Source of the DNA: Lacisediminihabitans sp046156175
GTDB lineage: Bacteria; Actinomycetota; Actinomycetes; Actinomycetales; Microbacteriaceae
DNA length: 64,000 nt
NCBI RefSeq assembly: GCF_046156175.1
Contig: NZ_JAYLVL010000003.1
Coordinates: 62,001-126,000 of the forward strand
Direction: 5' to 3'
In this document: one piece after another, positions 1-7,732 of the stretch
Position numbering within the stretch: the first letter of the stretch is position 1
How the letters are laid out: every line of letters starts with the position of its first letter
Notes under the pieces: generated by a model
The model's input: only the letters and a program-made list of their open reading frames with translations
Database searches by the model: none
Told to the model about the DNA's origin: nothing
Made by a program: the position numbers and the translations under genes

Positions 1-1538
1 ACCTCGTCGGAGACGAGTCCCATCGCGATACCGGCGACCGGTGCGCGCAGCGGCACTCCGGCGTTCAGCAGCGACAGAGTCGAGGCGCAGACCGAGCCCA
101 TGGAGGTGGAGCCGTTGGACGACAGCGCCTCGGAGACCTGGCGGATCGCGTAGGGGAACTCCTCGCGGGGCGGCAGCACCGGCACGAGGGCGCGCTCGGC
201 GAGGAAGCCGTGCCCGATCTCGCGACGCTTCGGCGACCCGACGCGGCCGGTCTCACCGGTCGAGTAGGGCGGGAAGTTGTAGTGGTGCAGGTAACGCTTC
301 TTCTTCACCGGGGCGAGGGAGTCGATCTGCTGCTCCATCTTGAGCATGTTCAGCGTGGTGACACCCAGGATCTGGGTCTCGCCGCGCTGGAAGATCGCCG
401 AACCGTGAACGCGCGGGATGACCTGCACCTCGGCGTCAAGGGCACGGATGTCCGAGAGGCCACGGCCGTCGATGCGCACACCGTCGGTGAGGATGCGGCC
501 GCGGACGATCTTCTTGGTGACCGACTTGTAGGCGGCTCCGACCTGGCCGCGAGCGGACTCGGGAAGGTTGCCGGACTCGATGAGACCGTCGACGTGACCC
601 TTTGCGCGGTCCTTGAGGGCGTCATCCGCGTTCTGCCGCTCGACCTTGTCGGCGATCTGGTAGATGCCCTTGAGCTCGTCGTAGGTGAATCCGGCGACGG
701 CGTCGTAGGTGGCCTGCTCGTAGGGCGGGAAGACCGGGTAGTCCGCGATCGGCTTCGCAGCCTGTGCGGCCAGCTCGAGCTGCGCCTTGATGAGCTGCTT
801 GAGGAAGGGCTTCGATGCCTCGAGGCCCTGGGCCACGACGGTCTCGTCCGGCTTGATGGCTCCACCCTTGATGAGGTCCCAGCTGCCTTCTGTGGCTTCG
901 GCTTCGACCATCATGATCGCGACGTCTTCGTTACCGTCGTTGTCCGTGGTGAGACGGCCGGCGACGGTGAGGTCGAAGACGGCCTCTTCGAGCTGCGAAT
1001 ACTTGGGGAAGGCGACCCACTGGTCTGCCCCATTCGAGCCGGGGATGAGGGCGAGGCGGATGCCCGCGACCGGTCCGTAGAACGGCAGGCCGGAGATCTG
1101 GGTCGACGCGGAGGCCGCGTTGATCGCCAGGGCGTCGTAGAACTCGTCCGGCGCGATGGCGAGGACGGTGATCACGATCTGGACCTCGTTGCGCAGGCCT
1201 TCGACGAAGGTCGGACGCAGCGGGCGGTCGATCAGGCGGCAGACGAGGATGGCCTCGGTCGACGGACGTCCTTCACGACGGAAGAACGAGCCGGGGATCT
1301 TGCCGGCAGCGTAGGAACGCTCTTCGACATCCACCGTGAGCGGGAAGAAGTCGAAGCCGTCGCGGGGGTGCTTGCCCGCCGAGGTGGCGGACAGGATCAT
1401 GGTTTCTTCATCGAGGTACGCGGCGACGGCACCCTGTGCCTGCTGCGCGAGGCGACCGGTCTCGAAACGGACCGTCCGCGTGCCGAACTTGCCATTATCG
1501 ATGACGGTTTCGGCGAATTTGATTTCTGGACCCTCCAT
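1..1538 (-). CDS. pnp: Polyribonucleotide nucleotidyltransferase (PNPase), 3' part cut by window edge
   Basis: PNPase degrades RNA 3'->5' with phosphate and is part of RNA turnover in the cytoplasm. The reading frame stays open from an ATG at 1538 to the window edge (512 codons visible). The N-terminal RNase PH domain is clear: GKFGTRTVRFETGRLA near residue 16, PGSFFRREGRPS near 90, CRLIDRPLRP near 110, and AINAASASTQISGLPF around 140. The start is supported by GGAG about 9 nt upstream on the minus strand. The usual partner rpsO is present, but about 10 kb upstream (11538-11807), not adjacent. A -10-like TAAGGT (1828-1823) would give a leader of nearly 280 nt, and long structured pnp leaders are known in other bacteria. 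The KH and S1 domains lie outside the window. Confidence 0.97.
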   Translation of the reverse strand, partial: MEGPEIKFAETVIDNGKFGTRTVRFETGRLAQQAQGAVAAYLDEETMILSATSAGKHPRDGFDFFPLTVDVEERSYAAGKIPGSFFRREGRPSTEAILVCRLIDRPLRPTFVEGLRNEVQIVITVLAIAPDEFYDALAINAASASTQISGLPFYGPVAGIRLALIPGSNGADQWVAFPKYSQLEEAVFDLTVAGRLTTDNDGNEDVAIMMVEAEATEGSWDLIKGGAIKPDETVVAQGLEASKPFLKQLIKAQLELAAQAAKPIADYPVFPPYEQATYDAVAGFTYDELKGIYQIADKVERQNADDALKDRAKGHVDGLIESGNLPESARGQVGAAYKSVTKKIVRGRILTDGVRIDGRGLSDIRALDAEVQVIPRVHGSAIFQRGETQILGVTTLNMLKMEQQIDSLAPVKKKRYLHHYNFPPYSTGETGRVGSPKRREIGHGFLAERALVPVLPPREEFPYAIRQVSEALSSNGSTSMGSVCASTLSLLNAGVPLRAPVAGIAMGLVSDE

Positions 1539-1955
1539 AGGGGGGTGTCTCCTTTGTTTTATGTCGTAACCCCGTGTGGGTCGCGACTCATCGGGGAGCA
1601 GGAGTCTCAGCAGAAAGGGGCGCACGACATAGTTGCGGCGCTTTGGCGATGGTGTCGTCTGCGGGTAGTCCACAGCGACACACAGCTCTGGCCAACAGTA
1701 GAAAAGCACTGAATCCGTCGAGACTCAGGAGTTCACCACTACTGACCAGCTTCGTGCCAGCCTGCTCCAGTGGCCGCCGGGCGACTGCCGCACGCGACAG
1801 ACCGATCCAGACAACCTCGTATACCTTACCAGCCGCCCCTGTTCGCACCTAGGGCATGGCGGACTCCCGGCGCGGCGGATGCCCGCACAGCTGCCGCACC
1901 GGCGTAAATCCGCGGCGTGCGAAACTAGAGCGACGACAGGGCGGGGGCCACACTC
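1539..1955. other. Intergenic region between pnp and the GH6 gene
   Basis: This 417-bp divergent gap holds the ribosome binding site of pnp at its left end and the promoter of the GH6 gene at its right end. A minus-strand -10-like TAAGGT at 1828-1823 is the best pnp promoter candidate. Open frames of 86-92 codons on both strands here lack homology that I recognise and lack start signals, so I do not call a gene. Confidence 0.5.
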
Positions 1956-3026
1956 GTGACCGACAGTGAGACACGAAGCACGGGGATGACGCCCGCGCAG
2001 CGAACCAGGCTCCGTTTCGGCGGACTGGCGCTCTCCGCACTCCTGATGCTGGCGACGGCCGGGTGCACAGCATCCCCTCCCCCGCTTCCCTCCCCGTCCG
2101 TCACCGCGGCCGCCCCGGGCATCCGTGACGCCGAGAGTTCGCTCACGAGTACTCAGGTCTTCGCTGGCGGCCTCTTCGTCGATCCGCACAATCACGCCAG
2201 CAGCGCGACCGCCCGGCTGAAGTCTTCCCGGGATGCGGATGCGGCAGCCATCGCGAAGATCAGCTCGCAGCCCACCGCGGTCTGGCTCGGCGACCAGTAC
2301 AGTGCGGCCCAGCTCGGCCCCCTGCTCGCCGGCTACGTCTCCTCGGCGAAAACGGCCGGGCGCACCCTCGTCTTCGTGACCTACGCGATCCCGAATCGCG
2401 ACTGTGGCGGACTCTCGGCCGGGGGGCTCTCCGCCAGCGCCTACGCCACCTGGAATCGCGCCATCGCCACCGCGCTGCGCGGTTCGAACGCCGTGATTCT
2501 GGTCGAACCCGACTCGCTTGCCATGCTCACCGAGAAGAAGTGCGCCGCCGAAGTCGGTTCCCGGCCCGCCGTGATCCGTAGTGCCGTGCACGACCTCGTG
2601 AATGCCGGGCTCACCGTCTACCTCGATGCGGGCAACTCGCACTGGGTGAAGACGGAGACGATGGCCGGCCTCCTCGAGGCGGCGGGCGTGGCCGATACCC
2701 GCGGGTTCTTCACCAACGTCTCCAACTTCTACCGGGTCGACCAGGAGCGCGCCTACGCGGAATCACTCTCCGCGCTCATCGGCAAGAAACACTTCGTCGT
2801 GGATGTCTCCCGCAACGGCAACGGGTGGAAGGGCACCTGGTGCAACCCCTCCGGTGCCGCGCTCGGCCAGGATCCCCACGTGAGTGCCGGCACGACGAGT
2901 CTCGACGCGCTGCTCTGGGTGAAGCATCCGGGCGACAGCGACGGCACGTGCAACGGCGGCCCGAAGGCCGGAGTGTGGTGGGAGCAGTATGCGCTCGACC
3001 TGGTGCGGAACGGCTCGGGCGGCTAG
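1956..3026 (+). CDS. Glycoside hydrolase family 6 endoglucanase, lipoprotein
   Basis: Predicted GH6 enzyme that cleaves beta-1,4-glucan with inversion, anchored outside the membrane (356 aa). The N-terminus has a type II signal with lipobox LATAGC (Cys about residue 37). GH6 signatures in order: AIPNRDCGG near 146 with the catalytic-acid Asp, LVEPDSLA near 187, VDVSRNGNG near 286, and LLWVKHPGDSDGTCNGG near 319. The GTG at 1956 is preceded by an AG/G-rich stretch; an ATG at 1986 (MTPAQRT) is an alternative start that would shorten the signal peptide to a more usual size. It stands alone: its 3' end converges with the VanZ-like gene with a 6-bp gap. No cellulose-binding module is present. Confidence 0.9.
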   Translation: MTDSETRSTGMTPAQRTRLRFGGLALSALLMLATAGCTASPPPLPSPSVTAAAPGIRDAESSLTSTQVFAGGLFVDPHNHASSATARLKSSRDADAAAIAKISSQPTAVWLGDQYSAAQLGPLLAGYVSSAKTAGRTLVFVTYAIPNRDCGGLSAGGLSASAYATWNRAIATALRGSNAVILVEPDSLAMLTEKKCAAEVGSRPAVIRSAVHDLVNAGLTVYLDAGNSHWVKTETMAGLLEAAGVADTRGFFTNVSNFYRVDQERAYAESLSALIGKKHFVVDVSRNGNGWKGTWCNPSGAALGQDPHVSAGTTSLDALLWVKHPGDSDGTCNGGPKAGVWWEQYALDLVRNGSGG

Positions 3027-3032
3027 CGGCGG

Positions 3033-3467
3033 TCAGGCGCGCTGGGTGCGCAGTCGCCGGGCTTTCGCCTGGGTGAGCACCAGGGCGACGAGCACGCCAA
3101 CGACCGTGCCGAGGCTGTTGGCCACGAGGTCGCGCACGTCGCTGACCCGGCCGGGGATGAATCGCTGCGCGAACTCGATGGCGACGGTGAGCAGGACTCC
3201 GCTGATCACGCTCATGAACCAGAGCCGGCGCCCGAACAACAGGACGAAGAAGATGCCGATCGGCACGAACATCGCGACGTTTGCGAGGAACTCAACGCGG
3301 TCGTAGGTGAGCCAGCGGGTCGAGTCGTGGTTGGAAAAGAAGCGCAGGGCCCTCCAGAGCCAGTAGCCGTTGCCCGTGTTGATGGGCTGCGGGCCGAGCG
3401 TGATCCATCCGACGATCGCGAGGTACGCAACGGTCGCGAGACTGAGGATGGGGTGACGTCGGAACAT
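3033..3467 (-). CDS. VanZ-like membrane protein
   Basis: Small integral membrane protein (144 aa) with about four hydrophobic segments and the VanZ-family pattern: a first helix ending in TLGP, RVEFLANVAMFVPIG around residues 57-71, AIEFAQRF near 97, and VRDLVANSLGTVVGV near 111. VanZ gives low-level teicoplanin resistance in some enterococci, but most family members have no assigned role. Start ATG 3467 follows a -10-like CATGAT by 6 nt, so the mRNA is probably leaderless. The gene is followed convergently by the GH6 gene and lies downstream of the four tandem lipoprotein genes on the same strand. Confidence 0.85.
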   Translation of the reverse strand: MFRRHPILSLATVAYLAIVGWITLGPQPINTGNGYWLWRALRFFSNHDSTRWLTYDRVEFLANVAMFVPIGIFFVLLFGRRLWFMSVISGVLLTVAIEFAQRFIPGRVSDVRDLVANSLGTVVGVLVALVLTQAKARRLRTQRA

Positions 3468-3550
3468 CGGTTCATCATGCCCGGCGATCCTGAGCGTTCG
3501 GCCGTTCTGGGCGTCCGACTGCAAGCGCGAGTGAGGCGGGGGCGGGACCC

Positions 3551-4204
3551 TCAGTTCCTGATCCAGCCCGGGCTGGAGGGGCAGCGCTGCAGGATGTCGC
3601 GATCTCCGGGCCGCGCAGTGACGAACGAGACTCCGAGATAGGGGTTCCAGCGTTTCGCCGTGTAGAACGTCGAGATGAATCGCGCGCGAGTGGGCGCATC
3701 CGAGACGGCATGGCCGGAGAGACTGAGGCAGGGTTGCAGGAATCCCACGTAGTAGTCCCACAGCGCGCCGAGCTGCGAATCGCTCAGGAACGAGTCGTAG
3801 AGATCTCGCCTGGGGTATTCGACAGTGCAGGTGAAGAGCGCGATGTCCTGGTTCTCGAGCTGGGCGGTCGTCAACACCGTGGCGGAGCGATCCACCCCGA
3901 TCGTGCCATCCGCGGAGACCGACACCCCGGTCGCACCCTGCCGCCTGAGGCAGGCGCGCAGCACCGCCGCGAGGTTCCCTCCTTCCTGGATCTGCAGGAT
4001 GGACACCTCGGGCCGCACGGCACCGGGATACCGGTCGGCGATGGTCCTCCAGTACCGGTCGAAACCCTGCTGGAGGCGCTCGGTGCGCTGAGCGGTCGTG
4101 AGGGGCACGACCGCCGGCGGCGAGGCACACGAGGACACCGTCAGCGCGACACACACGGCGATGGCGACGGCAAGCTTCCGAGCGGATGCCGGGAGCCTGT
4201 GCAT
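3551..4204 (-). CDS. Tandem four-cysteine lipoprotein, copy 1
   Basis: Unrecognised lipoprotein of 217 aa, one of four paralogues in a row. Signal peptide with lipobox TVSSC (Cys about 26). Family features seen here: LTTAQR after the signal, RYPGAVRPEV near 58, then four cysteines in fixed contexts (RACLRRQG, FTCTVEY, LQPCLSLSG, LQRCPSSPGW), and WNPYLG near the end. Besides the lipid cysteine, these four could form two disulfides outside the membrane. It is the most diverged copy: VRPCLL of the others is LQPCLS here. A GAGAAT hexamer 7 nt before ATG suggests its own leaderless promoter. Function unknown. Confidence 0.8.
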   Translation of the reverse strand: MHRLPASARKLAVAIAVCVALTVSSCASPPAVVPLTTAQRTERLQQGFDRYWRTIADRYPGAVRPEVSILQIQEGGNLAAVLRACLRRQGATGVSVSADGTIGVDRSATVLTTAQLENQDIALFTCTVEYPRRDLYDSFLSDSQLGALWDYYVGFLQPCLSLSGHAVSDAPTRARFISTFYTAKRWNPYLGVSFVTARPGDRDILQRCPSSPGWIRN

Positions 4205-4326
4205 GCCCGAAATTCTCGCACCGTGGGCTGGGAGTGATAACGCGGGTCGATCCGAATCGGATCAGGGCGCGGACGCGGCCTCCGGGAACCCACCCGAGCC
4301 GGGACTCGCCCGCCATCCCGCGGCGA

Positions 4327-4983
4327 TCAGCCCGGCGTGTGGGCGGCGGGAAGGGTATCCGTGAGGTCCAGCCAGGCGGGAAGCGGAGGGCACCGCTTCT
4401 CGAGGTAGGCGACGGTGTCGGCGCGAGGTTTGGACGCGAGCACCTCAGCGAAGGGACTCCACGCGGCCAGCGCGGCGGAGAGGTAATAGGCCGGCCCTCC
4501 GTCGGGCGGTGCAGACGACCGCGCGCCGGCGGCAAGGAGACACGGCCTCACGATCTTGCGCTGGTAGTCGAACAGCGCTGCACGGGAACTTCCGCTGAGG
4601 TAGGACACCACCTCCGACTCGCTCGGAGCGCTCGACTCGCAGACGTACCGCACCGAATTGAACTCGAGCAGCGACTGGCCGAGACTCGAGTTGTAGCGAA
4701 AGCCGTTGTCGCTGGGAGATGCCGGCACTCCGCTCTCCCGCATACAGCCGAAGAACACCGCAGAATGATCGTTGTCGGGAACCGGGCGCACGGTGGGCAC
4801 CTCCGGTCGCAGTGCATCGGGGTAGTCCCTGACCACATCCGCCCAGTGCGCATCGAGGATGGCCTGGCGGATCTGCTGCCTCCGTTGGGGGCCGAGTGGA
4901 TCGGTGGGCGGCGCCGCCGCGCATCCCGCGAGCATGAGAGCGGTGAGCCCGGCCGCGATGACGGCGACTGTGCGGCGACCCAT
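4327..4983 (-). CDS. Tandem four-cysteine lipoprotein, copy 2
   Basis: Unrecognised lipoprotein (218 aa) of the same family. The start at ATG 4983 gives MGRRTVAVIAAG and lipobox LMLAGC; the longer frame upstream lacks a signal sequence at its start. Conserved contexts: DAHWADVVRDYPDALRPEV, FFGCMRESG, YVCESSAPSESEV, FDYQRKIVRPCLLAAG, WSPF (WNPY in the other copies), and EKRCPPLPAWLDL. It starts only 5 bp after the stop of copy 3, so these two are almost certainly cotranscribed and translationally coupled. Four conserved cysteines plus the lipid cysteine. Confidence 0.82.
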   Translation of the reverse strand: MGRRTVAVIAAGLTALMLAGCAAAPPTDPLGPQRRQQIRQAILDAHWADVVRDYPDALRPEVPTVRPVPDNDHSAVFFGCMRESGVPASPSDNGFRYNSSLGQSLLEFNSVRYVCESSAPSESEVVSYLSGSSRAALFDYQRKIVRPCLLAAGARSSAPPDGGPAYYLSAALAAWSPFAEVLASKPRADTVAYLEKRCPPLPAWLDLTDTLPAAHTPG

Positions 4984-4988
4984 CGGCG

Positions 4989-5627
4989 TCACGGCTCCAG
5001 GTTGAGCCAGGACGGCGTCGGCGGGCACCGGCGCTGGAGGTAGGCGAGGGTCGTGGTGGGCATACTGCTCGTCCAGATGACCTGGTACGGGTTCCAACCG
5101 GCCAGACCGGCGAGGCCCTCCGCCGCAGATCTGTCGGGTGAGGCCGGCGAAGGGGCCCCCGCCGTGAGCAGGCAGGGGCGCACCACCTGCAGGTAGTAGT
5201 CGTAGAGAGCCACCGATTGTGCGGGGGTGAAATACGACGCGACCTGCGATTCAGAGGGATGCGCCCCTTCGCACCCGTAGTACCGCACCGCCACCTCGAG
5301 CGGGGTCTGGCCCGCGCTGCCGAAGGTAGGAACGCCGTTGGTGACGTAGGCCACGATTCCGCTGGATTTCAGGCACGCGACCATGGCTGCCGGCCAGTCG
5401 TGGTCGGGAACTGTCGGCGCCATCGTCACTTTCGGGCGGATGGCCTCGGGGTACTCCGCGGCGACCTGAGACCACTTCGCGTCGAGGATCGTGGTGCGGA
5501 TGCTGGCGCGCTGCCGATCCGTCAGCGGAGCGGCACCCGAATCACCGTCCGTCGGCGCGCACCCGCTGAGTGCGGCGGCGGCCACGAGCACCGCAGCAGT
5601 CAGCGCAACCGGGCGGAGTCGGACCAT
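4989..5627 (-). CDS. Tandem four-cysteine lipoprotein, copy 3
   Basis: Unrecognised lipoprotein (212 aa), closest in pattern to copy 2. ATG 5627 gives MVRLRPVALTAAVLVAAAA with lipobox AALSGC. Conserved contexts: RASIRTTILDAKW, YPEAIRPKV, MVACLKSSG, YYGCEGAHPSESQV, YDYYLQVVRPCLLTAG, WNPYQV, QRRCPPTPSWLNL. A CACACT hexamer lies 6 nt before the ATG, a possible weak leaderless promoter, but the gene may also be read from upstream copy 4. The stop lies 5 bp before the ATG of copy 2. Confidence 0.82.
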   Translation of the reverse strand: MVRLRPVALTAAVLVAAAALSGCAPTDGDSGAAPLTDRQRASIRTTILDAKWSQVAAEYPEAIRPKVTMAPTVPDHDWPAAMVACLKSSGIVAYVTNGVPTFGSAGQTPLEVAVRYYGCEGAHPSESQVASYFTPAQSVALYDYYLQVVRPCLLTAGAPSPASPDRSAAEGLAGLAGWNPYQVIWTSSMPTTTLAYLQRRCPPTPSWLNLEP

Positions 5628-5683
5628 GGCGTGAGTGTGCCAGCGCAATCTGGTGATTGGTCGGGCGACCGAATCGCGCCTTA

Positions 5684-6367
5684 TCACTCGGCCACGTCCA
5701 ACCAGGCGGGCCGCGAGGGACAGAGCTGCTCGAGGAAGGCAAGCCGTGAGGCCGGAACGGGGCTGCTCCAGGCCAGCCGATAGGGGTTCCAGCTGGTGCG
5801 CGCGTCGACTCCCCTCAGATACACCGACAGGGAGGGAGGAGGCTCCGACGGCACGCCCGAGAGCAACAGGCAGGGTCGCACCGTTCCGACGAGGTAGTGG
5901 AAAAGTGCTTCGAGCCGATCGCGGTCGAGGTACCGCATGACATCGTCGACCCGGGGATAGCGGGAACTGCAGAGGTAGGTGCCGATGGCGAAGTCCTCGG
6001 TGGATCGCCCTGCGGTGCTGCCGAACTGGAAATAGCGTCCGTCGACGTAGACGGTGAACCCGGCCGCGCGCAAGCAGCCCACCATCGATCCCGGCCAACT
6101 GCCGTCATCCGTCGTGTAGACGACGTTCACCTCTGGACGAGTCGCGAACGGGAACCGCGCGGTCACGAGCTTCCAATTCTGCGCCAGCAGTTTCTCGCGG
6201 ATGACTGATCGCTCTGCCGGCGTGAGCTCGGCCACGGCCGCGGACGGTGAACAGCCGGAGAGGATGCCGAAGGCGACCACGACCACGGCGACACAGCGCA
6301 TGACGCGGCCGCTGCCGCGCCCCTCGGTGAGCGCCGATGCCCGACCGCTTCTCGAAGAGATGGCCAT
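5684..6367 (-). CDS. Tandem four-cysteine lipoprotein, copy 4 (first of the cluster)
   Basis: Unrecognised lipoprotein (227 aa), promoter-proximal member of the four. Lipobox FGILSGC. Family contexts: LTPAERSVIREKLLAQNW, FPFATRPEV, MVGCLRAAG, YLCSSRYPRVDDV, FHYLVGTVRPCLLLSG, WNPYRL, EQLCPSRPAWLDV. Two starts are possible: ATG 6367 (GGGA about 11 nt upstream) adds 22 residues of polar, Arg-rich n-region; ATG 6301 would give MRCVAVVVVAFG directly before the lipobox but has no ribosome binding site at the proper distance. I prefer 6367 with moderate confidence. The preceding terminator at 6494-6532 separates it from the next gene. Confidence 0.8.
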   Translation of the reverse strand: MAISSRSGRASALTEGRGSGRVMRCVAVVVVAFGILSGCSPSAAVAELTPAERSVIREKLLAQNWKLVTARFPFATRPEVNVVYTTDDGSWPGSMVGCLRAAGFTVYVDGRYFQFGSTAGRSTEDFAIGTYLCSSRYPRVDDVMRYLDRDRLEALFHYLVGTVRPCLLLSGVPSEPPPSLSVYLRGVDARTSWNPYRLAWSSPVPASRLAFLEQLCPSRPAWLDVAE

Positions 6368-6493
6368 GAACTATTTTCCCACGACAATTTTCGAAGTGGA
6401 GCAAACCGAAACCGCGAGAGCCACGAATCACTTGTAGAAAGAGGGCAGAAGTCATCGGGGGATTATTTCTGTTCGTTCACTGGGGGGAAATAC

Positions 6494-6532
6494 AAGAAGG
6501 CCGGACGGGGTGGGACCCGATCCGGCCTTCTT
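6494..6532. terminator. Bidirectional intrinsic terminator
   Basis: Perfect 12-bp inverted repeat: AAGAAGGCCGGA at 6494-6505 and TCCGGCCTTCTT at 6521-6532, with a 15-nt loop. A- and T-rich ends on both sides let it work in both directions. It closes the minus-strand gene 6564-6992 and insulates the lipoprotein cluster. Confidence 0.85.
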
Positions 6533-6547
6533 TATGCCTCGGCGGGG

Positions 6548-6579
6548 TCAGCGCGTCTGGCCGTCAGCGCGTCTGGCCG
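6548..6579. repeat. 16-bp perfect tandem repeat anchored on a stop codon
   Basis: TCAGCGCGTCTGGCCG occurs at 6548-6563 and again at 6564-6579. The second copy contains the last codons and TGA stop of the minus-strand gene 6564-6992; the first is an exact downstream copy of that gene end. The period (16) puts the second TGA out of frame. Confidence 0.9.
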
Positions 6580-6992
6580 ATGAGCAGATCGACGCGCCAT
6601 CCGTTCTTCGTCTTCTGCACGGATGCCGGGATGCGCGCCTTCTTGCCCGCACGGTCGAGGCGACCGAGAGCCTCGTCGATCACAGGTTCCAGCCCGCGAG
6701 GGATCGTGCCGACCACACCGGTCACCCGGGAGCCCGAGAAGAGTCGGATGTCCATCGGAGCATCGGTGCGCTCTTCCTCGATGCTCCGGCGCGAAATGGC
6801 GGTCTCGAGCTCAGACTCACCACTGTCGACGATGCGCTGAATCTCTTCCTGGCACGGGGCGCTGTTCGCGAGGCGCACGGTCGTGCGAGCGTTGCTGGGA
6901 AGCAGGTCGTATTTGTAGTCGTCGAAGGAGCCAGAGCCACGATCATCCTTGGGGAGGGACCGGTCGACGGGCGCACGATTCCAGAAAGCCAT
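6564..6992 (-). CDS. Conserved hypothetical protein, 142 aa
   Basis: Not recognised. A soluble protein of 142 aa without signal peptide or membrane segment. It begins MAFWNRAPVDRSLP and has an acidic-basic middle (SGESELETAISRRSIEEERTD). The second half, from MDIRLFSGSRVTGVVG to GWRVDLLIG, looks like a small alpha/beta fold. A -10-like TAGCAT sits exactly 6 nt before the ATG (7004-6999), so a leaderless transcript is likely. The 3' end carries a 16-bp tandem duplication including the stop, then an intrinsic terminator. No functional clue from neighbours. Confidence 0.7.
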   Translation of the reverse strand: MAFWNRAPVDRSLPKDDRGSGSFDDYKYDLLPSNARTTVRLANSAPCQEEIQRIVDSGESELETAISRRSIEEERTDAPMDIRLFSGSRVTGVVGTIPRGLEPVIDEALGRLDRAGKKARIPASVQKTKNGWRVDLLIGQTR

Positions 6993-7045
6993 GCGTGAAT
7001 GCTATCGAGCATCGGCTGGGATGCGACTCCGACGGAGCCGCCGGG

Positions 7046-7732
7046 TCAGCTCACCCAGCGGTACTCGAATTCCGGTCGACCCGGGGCGCCGTATCTCGGT
7101 GTGCGAGTGGCTCGCTGTTCGTCGGCGAGGTGCTCGAGATAGCGCCGGGCCGTGACCCGGGAGAGGTCGAGCGCGGCCGCTGCCTGCACCGCCGACACCG
7201 GCACCTGGGCTTCCTTCAGATAGCCGATGACGACCGCAAGGGTGGATGCCGCGAGGCCTTTGGGCAGGGAGGCGGGAGCCGAAGGCCGAAGGGAGGCGAG
7301 CATCCCGTCGATGTCCGCTTGAGTGGTCGACGAGCCGGAGAATTCGAGCTGGCGGCGATAGGCGAGGTAGGACTGGAGGCGATCACGGAAGACGGCGAAG
7401 GAGAACGGTTTGATCAGGTACTGCACGATGCCGACGTTGATGGCCGTGCGCACCACATCCGTCTCCCGCACGGCGGTGATGGCGATGATGTCGACCGCGA
7501 TACCCGACGACCGGATGCGACGGGCGAGTTCGAGGCCGTGGCCGTCGGGCAGGTTCATGTCGAGGAGCACGAGGTCGATTCCGCCGTGATCCTCGGGCGC
7601 GCGGATCGCCGCCTGGGCCGCCGCCGCGGTGCGCGCGATGCCCGCAAGCTCGAAGCCCTCGAGCCGACCGAGATACTCGGCGTGCGCCTCGGCGGTGAGC
7701 GGGTCGTCTTCCACGACCAGGGTGCGGATCAC
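7046..7732 (-). CDS. Response regulator, CitB/DctR type
   Basis: Response regulator (228 aa) of a dicarboxylate- or citrate-sensing two-component system. Receiver domain residues 1-120: acidic pair in VVEDDPLTAEAH, phospho-acceptor Asp in LVLLDMNLPDGHG, Thr/Ala in ITAVRE, Lys in YLIKPF. C-terminal helix-turn-helix of the CitB family (SAVQAAAALDLSRVTARRYLEHL). GTG 7732 is chosen because it overlaps the TGA of the kinase gene by 4 bp (GTGA), the usual coupling of such pairs; a longer frame upstream would lie inside the kinase gene. It probably controls dctA, which is divergent from the kinase gene. Confidence 0.92.
   Translation of the reverse strand: MIRTLVVEDDPLTAEAHAEYLGRLEGFELAGIARTAAAAQAAIRAPEDHGGIDLVLLDMNLPDGHGLELARRIRSSGIAVDIIAITAVRETDVVRTAINVGIVQYLIKPFSFAVFRDRLQSYLAYRRQLEFSGSSTTQADIDGMLASLRPSAPASLPKGLAASTLAVVIGYLKEAQVPVSAVQAAAALDLSRVTARRYLEHLADEQRATRTPRYGAPGRPEFEYRWVS

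Noticed and set aside
210..1712. A 500-codon plus-strand frame over the start of pnp
   Set aside because: Antisense to pnp, whose motifs are unmistakable; the product is a mirror of the pnp codon pattern.
4989..6098. Long in-frame extensions upstream of lipoprotein copies 2 and 3
   Set aside because: Reading frames stay open by codon bias; the true starts are the ATGs at 4983 and 5627, directly before the signal peptides.
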